Positions 14,810 through 23,134 of a stretch of DNA of 41,515 nucleotides are shown here, one piece after another. The stretch spans positions 1-41,515 of the forward strand of contig JAKSJM010000023.1 of NCBI GenBank assembly GCA_024398075.1, given 5' to 3'. Position numbers and translations under genes: made by a program. The notes below the pieces were generated by a model, which saw only the letters and a program-made list of their open reading frames with translations, was not told the DNA's origin and ran no database searches. This DNA is from Bacteroidales bacterium (lineage in GTDB: Bacteria > Bacteroidota > Bacteroidia > Bacteroidales > UBA932). Within the stretch, counting starts at the first letter, position 1. Every line of letters starts with the position of its first letter.

Positions 14810-15574
14810 GTGGACTCTGTCATTGTAAATCTTTCTGGTGTCTATGTGGACGAAGGACTCGCTTCCCTCGGAGGGAAGGTGATTGACTTCGGCACTCTTG
14901 AAGGCACGAACTGCTACTGCGATGCGCAGGCTGCCGAGGACATACGCGTCGGCATCAAGGATGAGCCTGTGGATGCTGTGCACTGGATAGATACCGGTGA
15001 CTATCATTACATCAGCCGTTTCTGGCTGGAGAAGGTCGCCGAGCAGGGACCATTCTCGCTTGTGCTGTTTGACCATCATCCTGATATGCAGGAGCCTACA
15101 TTTGAGGGTGTCCTGTCATGTGGAAGCTGGGCTCGTGATGCATTCACCGGCATAGAAAATCTGAAGCAGGTCCTGATCATTGGCATTAATCCAGACCTTG
15201 AGATCGAGATCCTCGACCTGGTGTTTGACGGCGTGCTTTCTGTCACCACAGATGACCTGAAGCATACTGGAGATGCTGTCTCTTCCGATGTGCTTGAGAT
15301 GATCTCGCTCCTGGAGCCAAGGATACCGGTATACTTTTCCATTGACAAGGATGTCCTTTCCACTCAGTTTGCGAGCACGAACTGGGACCAGGGCTGCATG
15401 ACTCTCGAGCAGTTAAGGACCTGCATCGAGAGAGTAGCAGTCTCACACCATGTCATCGGCGCAGACATTTGCGGAGGACTGACCAGGGAGAAGGGTGGCA
15501 CAGATGCCGATTTCGAGAAGAACCAGAAAGTGAATGCCTTCCTGTACGATCTGTTCGGGAAGCTTATCAAGTAG
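14810..15574 (+). CDS. Arginase/agmatinase/formiminoglutamase-fold enzyme
   Basis: A 254-residue ureohydrolase-superfamily protein starting at GTG 14810 (no in-frame ATG upstream). All six expected Mn ligands can be seen: His66 in GDYHYI, Asp88, His90 and Asp92 in DHHPD, and Asp179 and Asp181 in SIDKD. The canonical SxDxDxxDP motif lacks its DP (reads SIDKDVLST). The N-terminal part is shorter and more divergent than in true arginases, so the substrate could be arginine, agmatine, formiminoglutamate or another guanidino compound. It is followed after 2 bp by the lipoate ligase and then gcvT, a context that points to amino-acid catabolism yielding or feeding one-carbon units; this is inference. 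Confidence 0.82.
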   Translation: MDSVIVNLSGVYVDEGLASLGGKVIDFGTLEGTNCYCDAQAAEDIRVGIKDEPVDAVHWIDTGDYHYISRFWLEKVAEQGPFSLVLFDHHPDMQEPTFEGVLSCGSWARDAFTGIENLKQVLIIGINPDLEIEILDLVFDGVLSVTTDDLKHTGDAVSSDVLEMISLLEPRIPVYFSIDKDVLSTQFASTNWDQGCMTLEQLRTCIERVAVSHHVIGADICGGLTREKGGTDADFEKNQKVNAFLYDLFGKLIK

Positions 15575-15576
15575 AC

Positions 15577-16275
15577 ATGCCGATGATTCATCTTGTGCTT
15601 CCAGACAGCGCTCAGCGCAGGCTTTCCTTCTATCTCGCGATGGAGGAATGGGCCGCTGTGAATTTGCCATCTGGTGAGTATTTCTTCCTGTGGCAAGTGG
15701 CCCCTACAGTCATCTTCGGAAGGAATCAGGTGATGGAAAATGAGGTGAACCTGGAGTATTGCCGCGAGCACGGCGTGGATGTCGTGCGACGAAAGAGTGG
15801 CGGCGGCTGCGTGTACTCAGACATGGGAAATGTCATGCTGTCCTATGTGACGGCAGACCACAGCGTGGAAGCCGTGTTCAAGCGCTACCTCGACCAGGTG
15901 GTCGAGGCACTGCGCGGACTAGGCTTCTCAGCGTCGAGGACGGAGCACAATGATGTCCTGGTAGGGGAGTGCAAGGTGTCGGGAAATGCATTTTTTAGTC
16001 TTCCGCACTCGAGCATTGTCCATGGCACCATGCTCTATGATACTGACTTCGAGGCGCTTGAGAAGGCTATAACGCCATCGGCGGAAAAGCTTGCGAAGCA
16101 CGGAGTTCAGTCGGTTCGCCAGAGAGTGGCGAACCTCCGTGACCTCGGGCTTGGCATGCCGCTGGAGGCATTCAAGGCATACCTTCTGTCATGCTTCTGT
16201 GACTCCGAGAGGATGCTGACAGAGGAGGAAGTGGAGCAGATAAAGGAAATAGAGAAAACATATATACATAATTAA
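15577..16275 (+). CDS. lplA: Lipoate-protein ligase A-type enzyme
   Basis: A 232-residue ligase that activates lipoate with ATP and transfers it to a lysine of a lipoyl domain. Start ATG 15577, 2 bp after the previous stop. The family motifs are RRKSGGGCVYSDMGNVMLS (around residue 75) and KVSGNAFF with the lipoyl-AMP binding Lys133. The protein lacks the C-terminal accessory domain of E. coli LplA, so it is either a short LplA or a partner-dependent ligase; an octanoyltransferase role cannot be fully excluded. Placed between an arginase-fold gene and gcvT (13 bp gap), with gcvH downstream, it very probably lipoylates GcvH. Confidence 0.88.
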   Translation: MPMIHLVLPDSAQRRLSFYLAMEEWAAVNLPSGEYFFLWQVAPTVIFGRNQVMENEVNLEYCREHGVDVVRRKSGGGCVYSDMGNVMLSYVTADHSVEAVFKRYLDQVVEALRGLGFSASRTEHNDVLVGECKVSGNAFFSLPHSSIVHGTMLYDTDFEALEKAITPSAEKLAKHGVQSVRQRVANLRDLGLGMPLEAFKAYLLSCFCDSERMLTEEEVEQIKEIEKTYIHN

Positions 16276-16288
16276 TAACACACTACAA

Positions 16289-17389
16289 ATGGAAGAGAAT
16301 CTTAAACTTACCTGTCTATACGACGAGCACATCGCCTTGAATGCGAAGATGAGCCCGTTCGCTGGTTTCATGATGCCTATTCAGTACAGCACCATCACCG
16401 ACGAGCATATCGCAGTCCGTACGAAGGTCGGAATGTTCGACGTATCTCACATGGGTGAGGTGTTCATCAGCGGCCCAGATGCCCAGAAATTCGTTAACCA
16501 CATCTTTACCAATGATGTGAATGGCATGGCTGACGGCCAGATATTATACGGTATGATGCTTTATCCTGACGGAGGTACAGTGGATGACCTTCTCGTCTAC
16601 AAGGAGTTTGCCCCAGAGCATTATCTGCTCGTGGTGAATGCATCTAATATAGAGAAGGACTATGAGTGGATGGTGAAGAACTCGGAAGGTTTCGACGTGA
16701 AGATTGACAACCAGTCTGACTCATGGGGACAGATCGCTGTCCAGGGACCTGATTCAGAAGCTATCGTCAATCAGGTGCTTGGCGTAGATGTCTCTGCTCT
16801 TACATTCTATACGTACACAAACTTCGAGCTTCAGGGACATCGCATCATTGTAAGCCGTACAGGCTACACAGGTGAGGATGGATTCGAGATCTACGCCACT
16901 CCAGAAATGACAGTAGGCTACTGGAAGGCATTCCTCGCAGCAGGCGTCGCTCCATGCGGACTCGGCTGTCGTGATACCCTCCGCTTCGAGGCTGGACTTC
17001 CTCTCTACGGCGACGAGCTCACAGCTGAGATTTCTCCAGTAATGGCAGGTCTCTCCATGTTCTGCAAGCTCGACAAGGAGGAGTTCGTGGGCAAGGACGC
17101 CATCGCAGAGCAGAAGGCTGGCGCCATCGAGAAGAAGCTTGTCGGCATCGAGATTCACGACAAGGCCATCCCTCGCGCCGGCTACCCAGTGGAGCTGGAA
17201 GATGGCACAGAGGTAGGCGTAGTCACTACGGGCTACCACTCCATCTCACTCGACCGAAGCATCTGCTTCGCCCTCGTGAAGAAGGAGTACGCCGCCCTCG
17301 GCACTCCGCTCTGGATCCACATCAGAAAGAAGACCTTCCCTGGCGAGGTCGTGAAGAAGCGCTTCTATCAGACGAACTACAAGAAGTAG
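16289..17389 (+). CDS. gcvT: Glycine cleavage T protein (aminomethyltransferase)
   Basis: A 366-residue cytoplasmic enzyme taking the aminomethyl group from GcvH to tetrahydrofolate, giving methylene-THF and ammonia. Conserved parts include the N-terminal LYDEHIALNAKMSPFAGFMMPIQY, the MFDVSHMGEV segment, SRTGYTGEDGFEIY, and CGLGCRDTLRFEAGLPLYG. Length is normal for the family. It ends the lplA unit and is separated from gcvH by a 358-bp gap with operator-like repeats and a weak terminator, so the gcv genes are probably in two transcripts that may be co-regulated. Confidence 0.97.
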   Translation: MEENLKLTCLYDEHIALNAKMSPFAGFMMPIQYSTITDEHIAVRTKVGMFDVSHMGEVFISGPDAQKFVNHIFTNDVNGMADGQILYGMMLYPDGGTVDDLLVYKEFAPEHYLLVVNASNIEKDYEWMVKNSEGFDVKIDNQSDSWGQIAVQGPDSEAIVNQVLGVDVSALTFYTYTNFELQGHRIIVSRTGYTGEDGFEIYATPEMTVGYWKAFLAAGVAPCGLGCRDTLRFEAGLPLYGDELTAEISPVMAGLSMFCKLDKEEFVGKDAIAEQKAGAIEKKLVGIEIHDKAIPRAGYPVELEDGTEVGVVTTGYHSISLDRSICFALVKKEYAALGTPLWIHIRKKTFPGEVVKKRFYQTNYKK

Positions 17390-17410
17390 GCAACTCTCAG
17401 TTTGCCTTTT
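17388..17410 (+). terminator. Weak intrinsic terminator after gcvT
   Basis: AGGCAA / TTGCCT (17388-17393 and 17402-17407) 6-bp stem with an 8-nt loop followed by TTTTCTCC; short stem and interrupted T run, so partial termination is more likely than complete. Confidence 0.4.
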
Positions 17411-17417
17411 CTCCTTT

Positions 17418-17540
17418 ATCGTGTCGCGATGATTTTTAGAATCGTGGCACGATATTCATTTTCTTATCGCGCCACGATAAAATTTGGACTACTCAAACGC
17501 GATCCGCGTCGAAGTAGTCCATTATTTATCGAATTACGAT
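17418..17540. repeat. Four copies of an ATCG-N5-CGAT palindrome, likely operators
   Basis: The four units are at 17418-17430 (spacer TGTCG), 17441-17453 (TGGCA), 17466-17478 (CGCCA) and 17528-17540 (AATTA). Two are extended to TTATCG-N5-CGATAA. Starts are 23, 25 and 62 bp apart, roughly two helical turns for the first pairs. The conserved arms with a variable spacer of constant length are what a dimeric DNA-binding protein would recognise. No regulator gene is adjacent, so the protein is unknown. Confidence 0.6.
17486..17520. repeat. 35-bp nested palindrome
   Basis: An outer 8-bp arm GGACTACT / AGTAGTCC (17486-17493, 17513-17520), a symmetric 3x3 mismatch, and an inner 5-bp arm ACGCG / CGCGT (17497-17501, 17505-17509) around a 3-base centre. 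It sits between the third and fourth operator-like repeats and is not followed by a T run, so it is not a terminator. Confidence 0.7.
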
Positions 17541-17704
17541 AATGACACTTCGCCGGTAGATAGTAGAGGCGACTCTTTGCACACTCACGCCGCAACTTAT
17601 TTCGGCAATTTTCCACGCCTGGCATGATGGACCATTTAGGTGTGGATTTTCCATCGGTCTATCAAAATATCGTTAATGGGGGTTTATTTATTCAAATAAT
17701 TAAG

Positions 17705-17712
17705 TAAATTTG
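17705..17712 (+). promoter_or_regulatory. -7 element of the gcvH-gcvPA-gcvPB-lpdA operon
   Basis: TAAATTTG, exact consensus; a TTTA at 17683-17686 could be a degenerate -33 box (18-bp spacing). Expected leader about 29 nt. The operator-like repeats lie 165-290 bp upstream. Confidence 0.65.
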
Positions 17713-17747
17713 TGAAACGCAATAAGAAATAATAACACTAAATCATT

Positions 17748-18125
17748 ATGTCAAAGGTAATAGAAGGACTCCTTTACAGTGAGTCACACGAATGGGTTAA
17801 GGTAGAAGGAAACATCGCTGTCATCGGCGTATCTGACTTCGCACAGTCGGAGATGGGCGACATCACATATGTCGATATGCCAGATGTAGACGATGAGGTC
17901 ACCAAGGGTGAGGATTTCGGTGCACTCGAGAGCGTGAAGGCTTCCAGCGAGCTTTATTCTCCAGTTTCAGGTACCGTGGTTGAGGTCAATGAAGAGCTCG
18001 AGGACGCTCCTGAGAAGGTCAACGAGGATGCATACGAGAACTGGATCATCAAGGTTGAGATGAGCGATGAGACTGAGCTTGAAGGTCTCATGGACGCAGC
18101 TGCTTATGCTGAAATGACGAAGTAA
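17748..18125 (+). CDS. gcvH: Glycine cleavage H protein
   Basis: A 125-residue lipoyl carrier that shuttles the aminomethyl intermediate between the P, T and L proteins. The start [20 protein letters not shown] and the lipoyl attachment site [18 protein letters not shown] are typical; the modified lysine is Lys64. It opens a four-gene operon with gaps of 3, 4 and 4 bp to the next genes. The probable lipoylating enzyme is encoded just upstream. Confidence 0.97.
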   Translation: MSKVIEGLLYSESHEWVKVEGNIAVIGVSDFAQSEMGDITYVDMPDVDDEVTKGEDFGALESVKASSELYSPVSGTVVEVNEELEDAPEKVNEDAYENWIIKVEMSDETELEGLMDAAAYAEMTK

Positions 18126-18128
18126 GCC

Positions 18129-19451
18129 ATGCCTAACTTTTCATATTTTCCTCATACTGACGATGATATCCGCCAGATGCTGGAGCGTATAGGTGTCAAG
18201 AGTCTTGACGACCTATACTGCGACGTGCCTGCGGACTACATCTATAAGGGTGAGTATGATCTTCCTGAGGCAATGGACGAGCAGCAGGTGCGTGAGTTCT
18301 TCGAGGCGGTAGCTGCGAAGAACCCTCGCATGAAGGTGCTCGTCGGCGCAGGTGCATACGACCACTACACCCCATCTGTAATCCCATATATCACATCCCG
18401 CAGCGAGTTCATCACTGCATACACCCCATACCAGTGCGAGATCAGCCAGGGTACATTGAGATACATCTTCGAGTACCAGAGCATGATATGTGCACTTACC
18501 GGTATGGATGTGTCCAATGCTTCCATGTATGATGGCCCTACAGCAGCCGCAGAGGCCATGCGCATGGCAGTGGCTTGCGCCAAGAAGAAGAATACTGTCC
18601 TCATCTCAAACGGACTTCTTCCTCATGTTCGCGAGGTGATCAGGACATACGCCAAGTACTATGGCACCACCATCGAGGAAATCGAGATGGTGGAGGGACG
18701 CACCAGCCTCGAGAGCCTGAAGAAGTTTATGGAGAGCGGTGACGTGGCCGGAGCCATTGTCCCAGGCATAAACAGATTCGGCGTCATCGAGGACCTCACC
18801 GGATTCGCAGAGGCCCTGCATGAGCAGAAAGCCATACTCGTGGAGTATTGCGACCCGTCAGCATTGGCCGTTACGAAGACCCCTGCCGGCTGGGATGCCG
18901 ATGTGGCAGTGGGTGACGGACAGCCTCTGGGCATTCCTCTCTGCTACGGTGGCCCTTACGTGGGCTTCATGGCGTGCCGCAAGGATTACATGCGCAAGCT
19001 CCCTGGACGTATCGTCGGCGAGACCGTGGACGGCTCCGGCAAGAGAGCGTTCGTGCTTACCCTTCAGGCGCGCGAGCAGCATATCCGTCGCGAGAAGGCG
19101 ACCTCAAATATTTGTTCCAATGAGTCCTTGATGGCTCTCTGGGTGACTGTATACCTCTCGCTCATGGGCCCTAAGGGCATGCAGCAGGTCAATGATCTCA
19201 GTTATGCCGGTGCTCATGAGCTTCATGACAAGCTCATCAGCACAGGCAAGTTCGAGAAGGCATTCGACGCGCCTTTCCTCAAGGAGTTTGTCCTCAAGCC
19301 ACTTGTGGATGTGAAGAAGCTCCAGCAGGCTCTTCGCGAGGCCGGCTTCCTCGCCGCCATCGAGACCGAAGAGGGACTTGTCTCATTCTGTGTAACCGAA
19401 AAGCATCTGAAGGATATCGATCCTCTCGTGGATGTGATCAAAGCTCTGTAA
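18129..19451 (+). CDS. gcvPA: Glycine dehydrogenase (decarboxylating) subunit 1
   Basis: A 440-residue subunit, the N-terminal half of the P protein, which together with subunit 2 decarboxylates glycine and passes the aminomethyl group to GcvH. Recognisable stretches include FSYFPHTDDDIRQML at the start, YTPYQCEISQGTLRYIFEYQSMIC, and the GRIVGETVDGSGKRAFVLTLQAREQHIRREKATSNICSN region. The split form (PA/PB) is common in Bacteroidota and many Firmicutes, in contrast to the single-chain GcvP of enterobacteria. Lies 3 bp after gcvH. Confidence 0.97.
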   Translation: MPNFSYFPHTDDDIRQMLERIGVKSLDDLYCDVPADYIYKGEYDLPEAMDEQQVREFFEAVAAKNPRMKVLVGAGAYDHYTPSVIPYITSRSEFITAYTPYQCEISQGTLRYIFEYQSMICALTGMDVSNASMYDGPTAAAEAMRMAVACAKKKNTVLISNGLLPHVREVIRTYAKYYGTTIEEIEMVEGRTSLESLKKFMESGDVAGAIVPGINRFGVIEDLTGFAEALHEQKAILVEYCDPSALAVTKTPAGWDADVAVGDGQPLGIPLCYGGPYVGFMACRKDYMRKLPGRIVGETVDGSGKRAFVLTLQAREQHIRREKATSNICSNESLMALWVTVYLSLMGPKGMQQVNDLSYAGAHELHDKLISTGKFEKAFDAPFLKEFVLKPLVDVKKLQQALREAGFLAAIETEEGLVSFCVTEKHLKDIDPLVDVIKAL

Positions 19452-19455
19452 GGAC

Positions 19456-20898
19456 ATGAAGTACTACGACAAACTCATTTTCGAGCTCTCGCGCGAGGGA
19501 CGTACAGGCTACTCCCTTCCTAAGGCTTCGGCATCTGCCGCCATCCCAGCAGAACTCAGTCGCGAATCAGCGCTTCCACTCCCTGAGGTGAGTGAAGTGG
19601 ACGTGGTTCGCCATTATACAAATCTTTCCCAGATGAACTTCGGCGTGGATACAGGCTTCTACCCACTCGGTAGCTGTACCATGAAGTACAACCCAAAGAT
19701 CAATGAGGAAATAGCAAACATGCCTGCATTTGCGGGCCTTCACCCTCTCGACGACCAGCTCCCAGGCGTGGACATGGTCTACGACGAGATGGACAAGGCG
19801 CTCGCCGCCATCACAGGCATGAAGCATTTCACCTTCAAGCCTTGCGCTGGCGCACACGGCGAGCTCACTGGCCTCATGATCATGAAGCAGTATCACCAGA
19901 ACAGGGGAGACCTCGCTCGTACAAAGGTGATCGTCCCAGACAGCGCGCACGGCACGAATCCAGCTTCAGCCGCTGTGTGTGGCTTCGACATCGTGGAGGT
20001 GAAGTCAAATGCAGCCGGCCTCGTGGACGTGGAGGATCTCAAGCCTCTTCTCGGTCCAGAGATCGCAGGTATCATGATGACAAATCCAAACACACTTGGT
20101 CTCTTCGAGAAAGATATCAAGGAGATCGCTGCGCTTGTACACGAGTGTGGTGGATTGCTCTACTATGATGGCGCGAACATGAATCCACTACTTGGTATGG
20201 TGCGCCCTGGCGACATGGGATTTGACATCATGCACTTGAATCTGCATAAGACATTCTCTACTCCTCATGGCGGCGGCGGTCCTGGCTCTGGCCCTGTGGG
20301 CGTGTGCGAGAGACTCGCGCACCTGCTTCCTGCTGACATCCAGAACCGTGTTCCAGCTATCCCTGGCGAGGAAAAGGTCGGCTCAGTAAGCGGCTTCCAC
20401 GGAAACTTCGGCATCATCCTCCGTGCGTATACATATATACTTATGCTCGGACGTGAGAACGTGAAGATGGCAGGAAAGCTGGCTACTCTTGGCGCAAACT
20501 ATATCAAGGAGTCCCTGAAGGACGCATACAAGCTTCCTATCCCTACTGTGTGCAAGCATGAGTTCGTATTTGATGGCCTCATCGACGACGGCTCTGCTAC
20601 AGGAAAGCATGGTGCCACTACACTTGACGTGGCAAAGAGGCTTCTCGACTTCGGCTTCCATGCCCCTACCATCTACTTCCCACTCCTGTTCCATCAGGCT
20701 CTCATGATCGAGCCTACTGAGACAGAGAGCAAGGAGACCCTGGACGAGTTCATTGACGTGATGCACAAGATAGCCGCTGAAGCAGCGCAGGATCCAGACA
20801 TCCTCCATTCAGCTCCTCACAATGCTCCTATCTCGCGTCCAGATGAGACTACAGCAGCACGTAAGCCTATCCTGAAATATCAGGACGAAACTCTTTAG
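19456..20898 (+). CDS. gcvPB: Glycine dehydrogenase (decarboxylating) subunit 2
   Basis: A 480-residue PLP-binding subunit of the split P protein. The PLP lysine is Lys265 in NLHKTFSTPHGGGG. Other family stretches are GFYPLGSCTMKYNP near the N-terminus and DSAHGTNPASAAVCGF. Four bases separate it from gcvPA. Length and domain order are normal. Confidence 0.97.
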   Translation: MKYYDKLIFELSREGRTGYSLPKASASAAIPAELSRESALPLPEVSEVDVVRHYTNLSQMNFGVDTGFYPLGSCTMKYNPKINEEIANMPAFAGLHPLDDQLPGVDMVYDEMDKALAAITGMKHFTFKPCAGAHGELTGLMIMKQYHQNRGDLARTKVIVPDSAHGTNPASAAVCGFDIVEVKSNAAGLVDVEDLKPLLGPEIAGIMMTNPNTLGLFEKDIKEIAALVHECGGLLYYDGANMNPLLGMVRPGDMGFDIMHLNLHKTFSTPHGGGGPGSGPVGVCERLAHLLPADIQNRVPAIPGEEKVGSVSGFHGNFGIILRAYTYILMLGRENVKMAGKLATLGANYIKESLKDAYKLPIPTVCKHEFVFDGLIDDGSATGKHGATTLDVAKRLLDFGFHAPTIYFPLLFHQALMIEPTETESKETLDEFIDVMHKIAAEAAQDPDILHSAPHNAPISRPDETTAARKPILKYQDETL

Positions 20899-20902
20899 AC
20901 AA

Positions 20903-22234
20903 ATGAGAATTATCATTATAGGTGCGGGTCCCGGCGGTTATGAGACCGCCGTGGAGGCCGCGAAGAGAGGCATAGAGGTGACGATAGTCACCGACGGACC
21001 TCTCGGAGGCACATGCCTCAACGAAGGATGCATTCCCACGAAGACCTTCTGTCACTATGCAGAACTGGTGGAGGAGATCAGCAAGGCGGGAGAGCACGGC
21101 ATCGCCGAGGGCTCGGTAACCTTCGATTTCTCGAAGGTGGCTGAGCGCAAGGAAGCCGTGGTCGAGCAGCTGCGTATGGGTGTGGACTCGCTGATGAAGA
21201 ACAAACTCATCACCTTGGTAGCTGGGAAGGCTTCCATCAAGGACGCCCATACCGTGGTGGTCAATGATCACGAGATCGAGGGCGATCGCATAATCATTGC
21301 CACAGGCTCTGTGTCGGCTTTCTTGCCTATTCCTGGCATCGACCTCCCTGGAGTAGTCACCTCGAAGGAGATACTTGACATGACCGAGATCCCAGAGAAA
21401 CTGGTGGTGATCGGCGGTGGTGTGATAGGCCTCGAGTTCGCATCCATCTTCAAGGCCTTCGGCTCTGAGGTGACTGTACTTGAGTACGCCAAGGATATCC
21501 TCCCGAGGTTTGACTCCGACCTGTCGAAGCGCCTCAAGCAGGCTCTTGGCAAGAGAGGCATAACCATTGAGACCCAGGCGCAGGTGACTTCCATCGAGGA
21601 AGGTCTCAAAGTAAAGTACCTGAAGAAGGACAAGGAGTGCGAGGCAGAAGGCGACTGCGTGCTCATGGCTGTGGGCCGTAGGGCGAACCTCGAGTCACTG
21701 AACCTCTCCGAGGTAGGCATTGACTTCACTCGCCGCGGTATCGTGGTGGACGAGAACATGCAGACCTCGGTGCCTGGCATCTATGCCGTAGGCGACATCA
21801 CCGGAGGCCTCATGCTGGCTCATGTGGCCACTTTCCAGGGCCTCAGGGCGCTGAACCATATCTGCGGTCAGGCTGACAGCATTGACTTCGGCATAGTGCC
21901 AGCTGCTGTATTCACCATGCCAGAGGCGGCTACTGTCGGCATGAGCGAGGAGCAGTGCAAGGAGATGGGGCTTTCCGTCAAGTGCCTGAAGTCCTTCTTC
22001 CGTGCCAATGGTAAAGCTGTCTCAATGGACAGCACAGAGGGCTTCTGCAAGGTGATAGTGGATGCGGAGGATGGTGAGATACTTGGCTGCCATCTGTTCG
22101 GCCCGCATTCGGCAGATATCGTGCAGGAGGTCGCCGCCCTCATGGCGAAGAAGGCTACGCTCACTGAGCTGCAGAGCATCATTCACGCTCACCCGACCCT
22201 GGGGGAGGTGATCCAGGCAGCGGCTCACTCTTAG
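20903..22234 (+). CDS. lpdA: Dihydrolipoyl dehydrogenase (glycine cleavage L protein)
   Basis: A 443-residue FAD-dependent disulfide oxidoreductase that reoxidises dihydrolipoyl-GcvH with NAD. FAD-binding GAGPGG at residues 7-12, redox disulfide Cys38/Cys43 in GGTCLNEGCIPTK, NAD-binding VIGGGVIGLEFA, second FAD motif GIYAVGDITGG, and the catalytic His430-Glu435 pair in HAHPTLGE are all present. Gap of 4 bp to gcvPB makes this the dedicated L protein of the operon, though it could also serve 2-oxoacid dehydrogenases elsewhere in the genome. Confidence 0.96.
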   Translation: MRIIIIGAGPGGYETAVEAAKRGIEVTIVTDGPLGGTCLNEGCIPTKTFCHYAELVEEISKAGEHGIAEGSVTFDFSKVAERKEAVVEQLRMGVDSLMKNKLITLVAGKASIKDAHTVVVNDHEIEGDRIIIATGSVSAFLPIPGIDLPGVVTSKEILDMTEIPEKLVVIGGGVIGLEFASIFKAFGSEVTVLEYAKDILPRFDSDLSKRLKQALGKRGITIETQAQVTSIEEGLKVKYLKKDKECEAEGDCVLMAVGRRANLESLNLSEVGIDFTRRGIVVDENMQTSVPGIYAVGDITGGLMLAHVATFQGLRALNHICGQADSIDFGIVPAAVFTMPEAATVGMSEEQCKEMGLSVKCLKSFFRANGKAVSMDSTEGFCKVIVDAEDGEILGCHLFGPHSADIVQEVAALMAKKATLTELQSIIHAHPTLGEVIQAAAHS

Positions 22235-22257
22235 CCAGACGACTTGCATAAAATGAT

Positions 22258-22290
22258 AATGGCATCCTTTTGCGGGATGCCATTTTTTTT
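22258..22290 (+). terminator. Terminator of the gcv operon
   Basis: AATGGCATCC / GGATGCCATT (22258-22267, 22275-22284), 7-nt loop, then a run of T. The T run overlaps the stop of the convergent glycosidase gene. Confidence 0.9.
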
Positions 22291-23134
22291 ATTTCACCAT
22301 GATGATGTTTGGTACTGTCCTCATGCCTTCGTGATCGTACTTTTTATTGTCATAAGGATAGTTGAGGATGCCTGTCTTCTCGGCCCAGAGCGTCGATGAA
22401 CCACCTCCGTCGAGGTTCATCGCATCGGTTATGCCGAGGTAGCGGCAGATGGCCTGCAGCTCTACGACAGACGCTCCTTCTGCCTGGCCAGGGAATCTTC
22501 CATCCACGACGATGAAGTAGAAATTTTTCTTTGCGTCAACGCCTATGAGTGAGCGCGGATGGTTCGTCGCATTGAAGCTGGACTTTAAGTCGTTTGTGGT
22601 CTCTTTTCCGTCCTTTAAAAGGAGCGGTCCTGACACTATACAACTATGATAACGCTTTGCGTAGAAGTCGTTTTTCAGGGTGTCGTATGGCACGAACTCA
22701 GCCATGCGGCTGTGCTTCCTTCTGAAACCCATGAGGGCGTTCGAGCGGAAGCTCTCACTCTTAGGATTCTTGGCTACGACCTCATGGTCGAGGACTATGA
22801 ATGTGACAGGTGTAAGGGCGCGGACATTGAAATAACTTCCATTGATAGCTGCCTTGGCGCCTTCCTTTTCCGCGAGGACATTGGTCTTGCCTGCTAGTGA
22901 AGCGGGTGCATGGATGATGCTGGTGCGATGCCTGCGGGCTGGATATTTCACGATAGAGATGGTCTCGGTCCTGCCGAACAACTCGAACTGCGCGCAACCT
23001 GCCTGCGCTCCCTTGCCAAGGTCGGTCCAGTGCCAGTCTGCGCTGACAAATGCCAATGAGTCCTTCTGTGACGGCTGCGCATGTAGCGCCATGCAAGCCG
23101 CAATGCCCAAAAGGGTGATGACTAATCTTCTCAT
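22289..23134 (-). CDS. Exported phosphodiester glycosidase (NAGPA domain)
   Basis: A 281-residue exported protein (signal peptide MRRLVITLLGIAACMALHAQ) with the NAGPA domain, whose founding member removes a covering GlcNAc from phosphodiester-linked sugars. Diagnostic segments are AAINGSYFNVRALTP, NHPRSLIGVDAKKNFYFIVVDGRFPG, and the C-terminal DAMNLDGGGSSTLW. Bacterial members act on phosphodiester glycosides or cell-wall exopolysaccharides; the substrate is unknown here. Its ATG shares one base with the stop of the thioesterase gene (TAATG), so the two are translationally coupled. Confidence 0.9.
   Translation of the reverse strand: MRRLVITLLGIAACMALHAQPSQKDSLAFVSADWHWTDLGKGAQAGCAQFELFGRTETISIVKYPARRHRTSIIHAPASLAGKTNVLAEKEGAKAAINGSYFNVRALTPVTFIVLDHEVVAKNPKSESFRSNALMGFRRKHSRMAEFVPYDTLKNDFYAKRYHSCIVSGPLLLKDGKETTNDLKSSFNATNHPRSLIGVDAKKNFYFIVVDGRFPGQAEGASVVELQAICRYLGITDAMNLDGGGSSTLWAEKTGILNYPYDNKKYDHEGMRTVPNIIMVK

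Larger units (their letters stand above)
17390..17747. other. 358-bp gcvT-gcvH intergenic region with palindromic repeats
   Basis: No gene is visible. From left to right it holds a weak terminator, four ATCG-N5-CGAT palindromes (17418-17540), a 35-bp nested palindrome (17486-17520), then several potential hairpins (TCGCC/GGCGA about 17550-17574; CCACGCCT/AGGTGTGG about 17614-17654 with an inner ATGG/CCAT), and the gcvH promoter at 17705-17712. I compared it with the glycine riboswitch and do not see that aptamer. Confidence 0.7.

Noticed and set aside
17418-17540. CRISPR array
   Set aside because: Repeats are only 13-17 bp palindromes with irregular spacing (23, 25, 62 bp) and no cas genes are nearby.
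17390-17747. Glycine riboswitch before gcvH
   Set aside because: The conserved tandem aptamer core is not visible, and the mapped-like promoter at 17705-17712 leaves only about 29 nt of leader.
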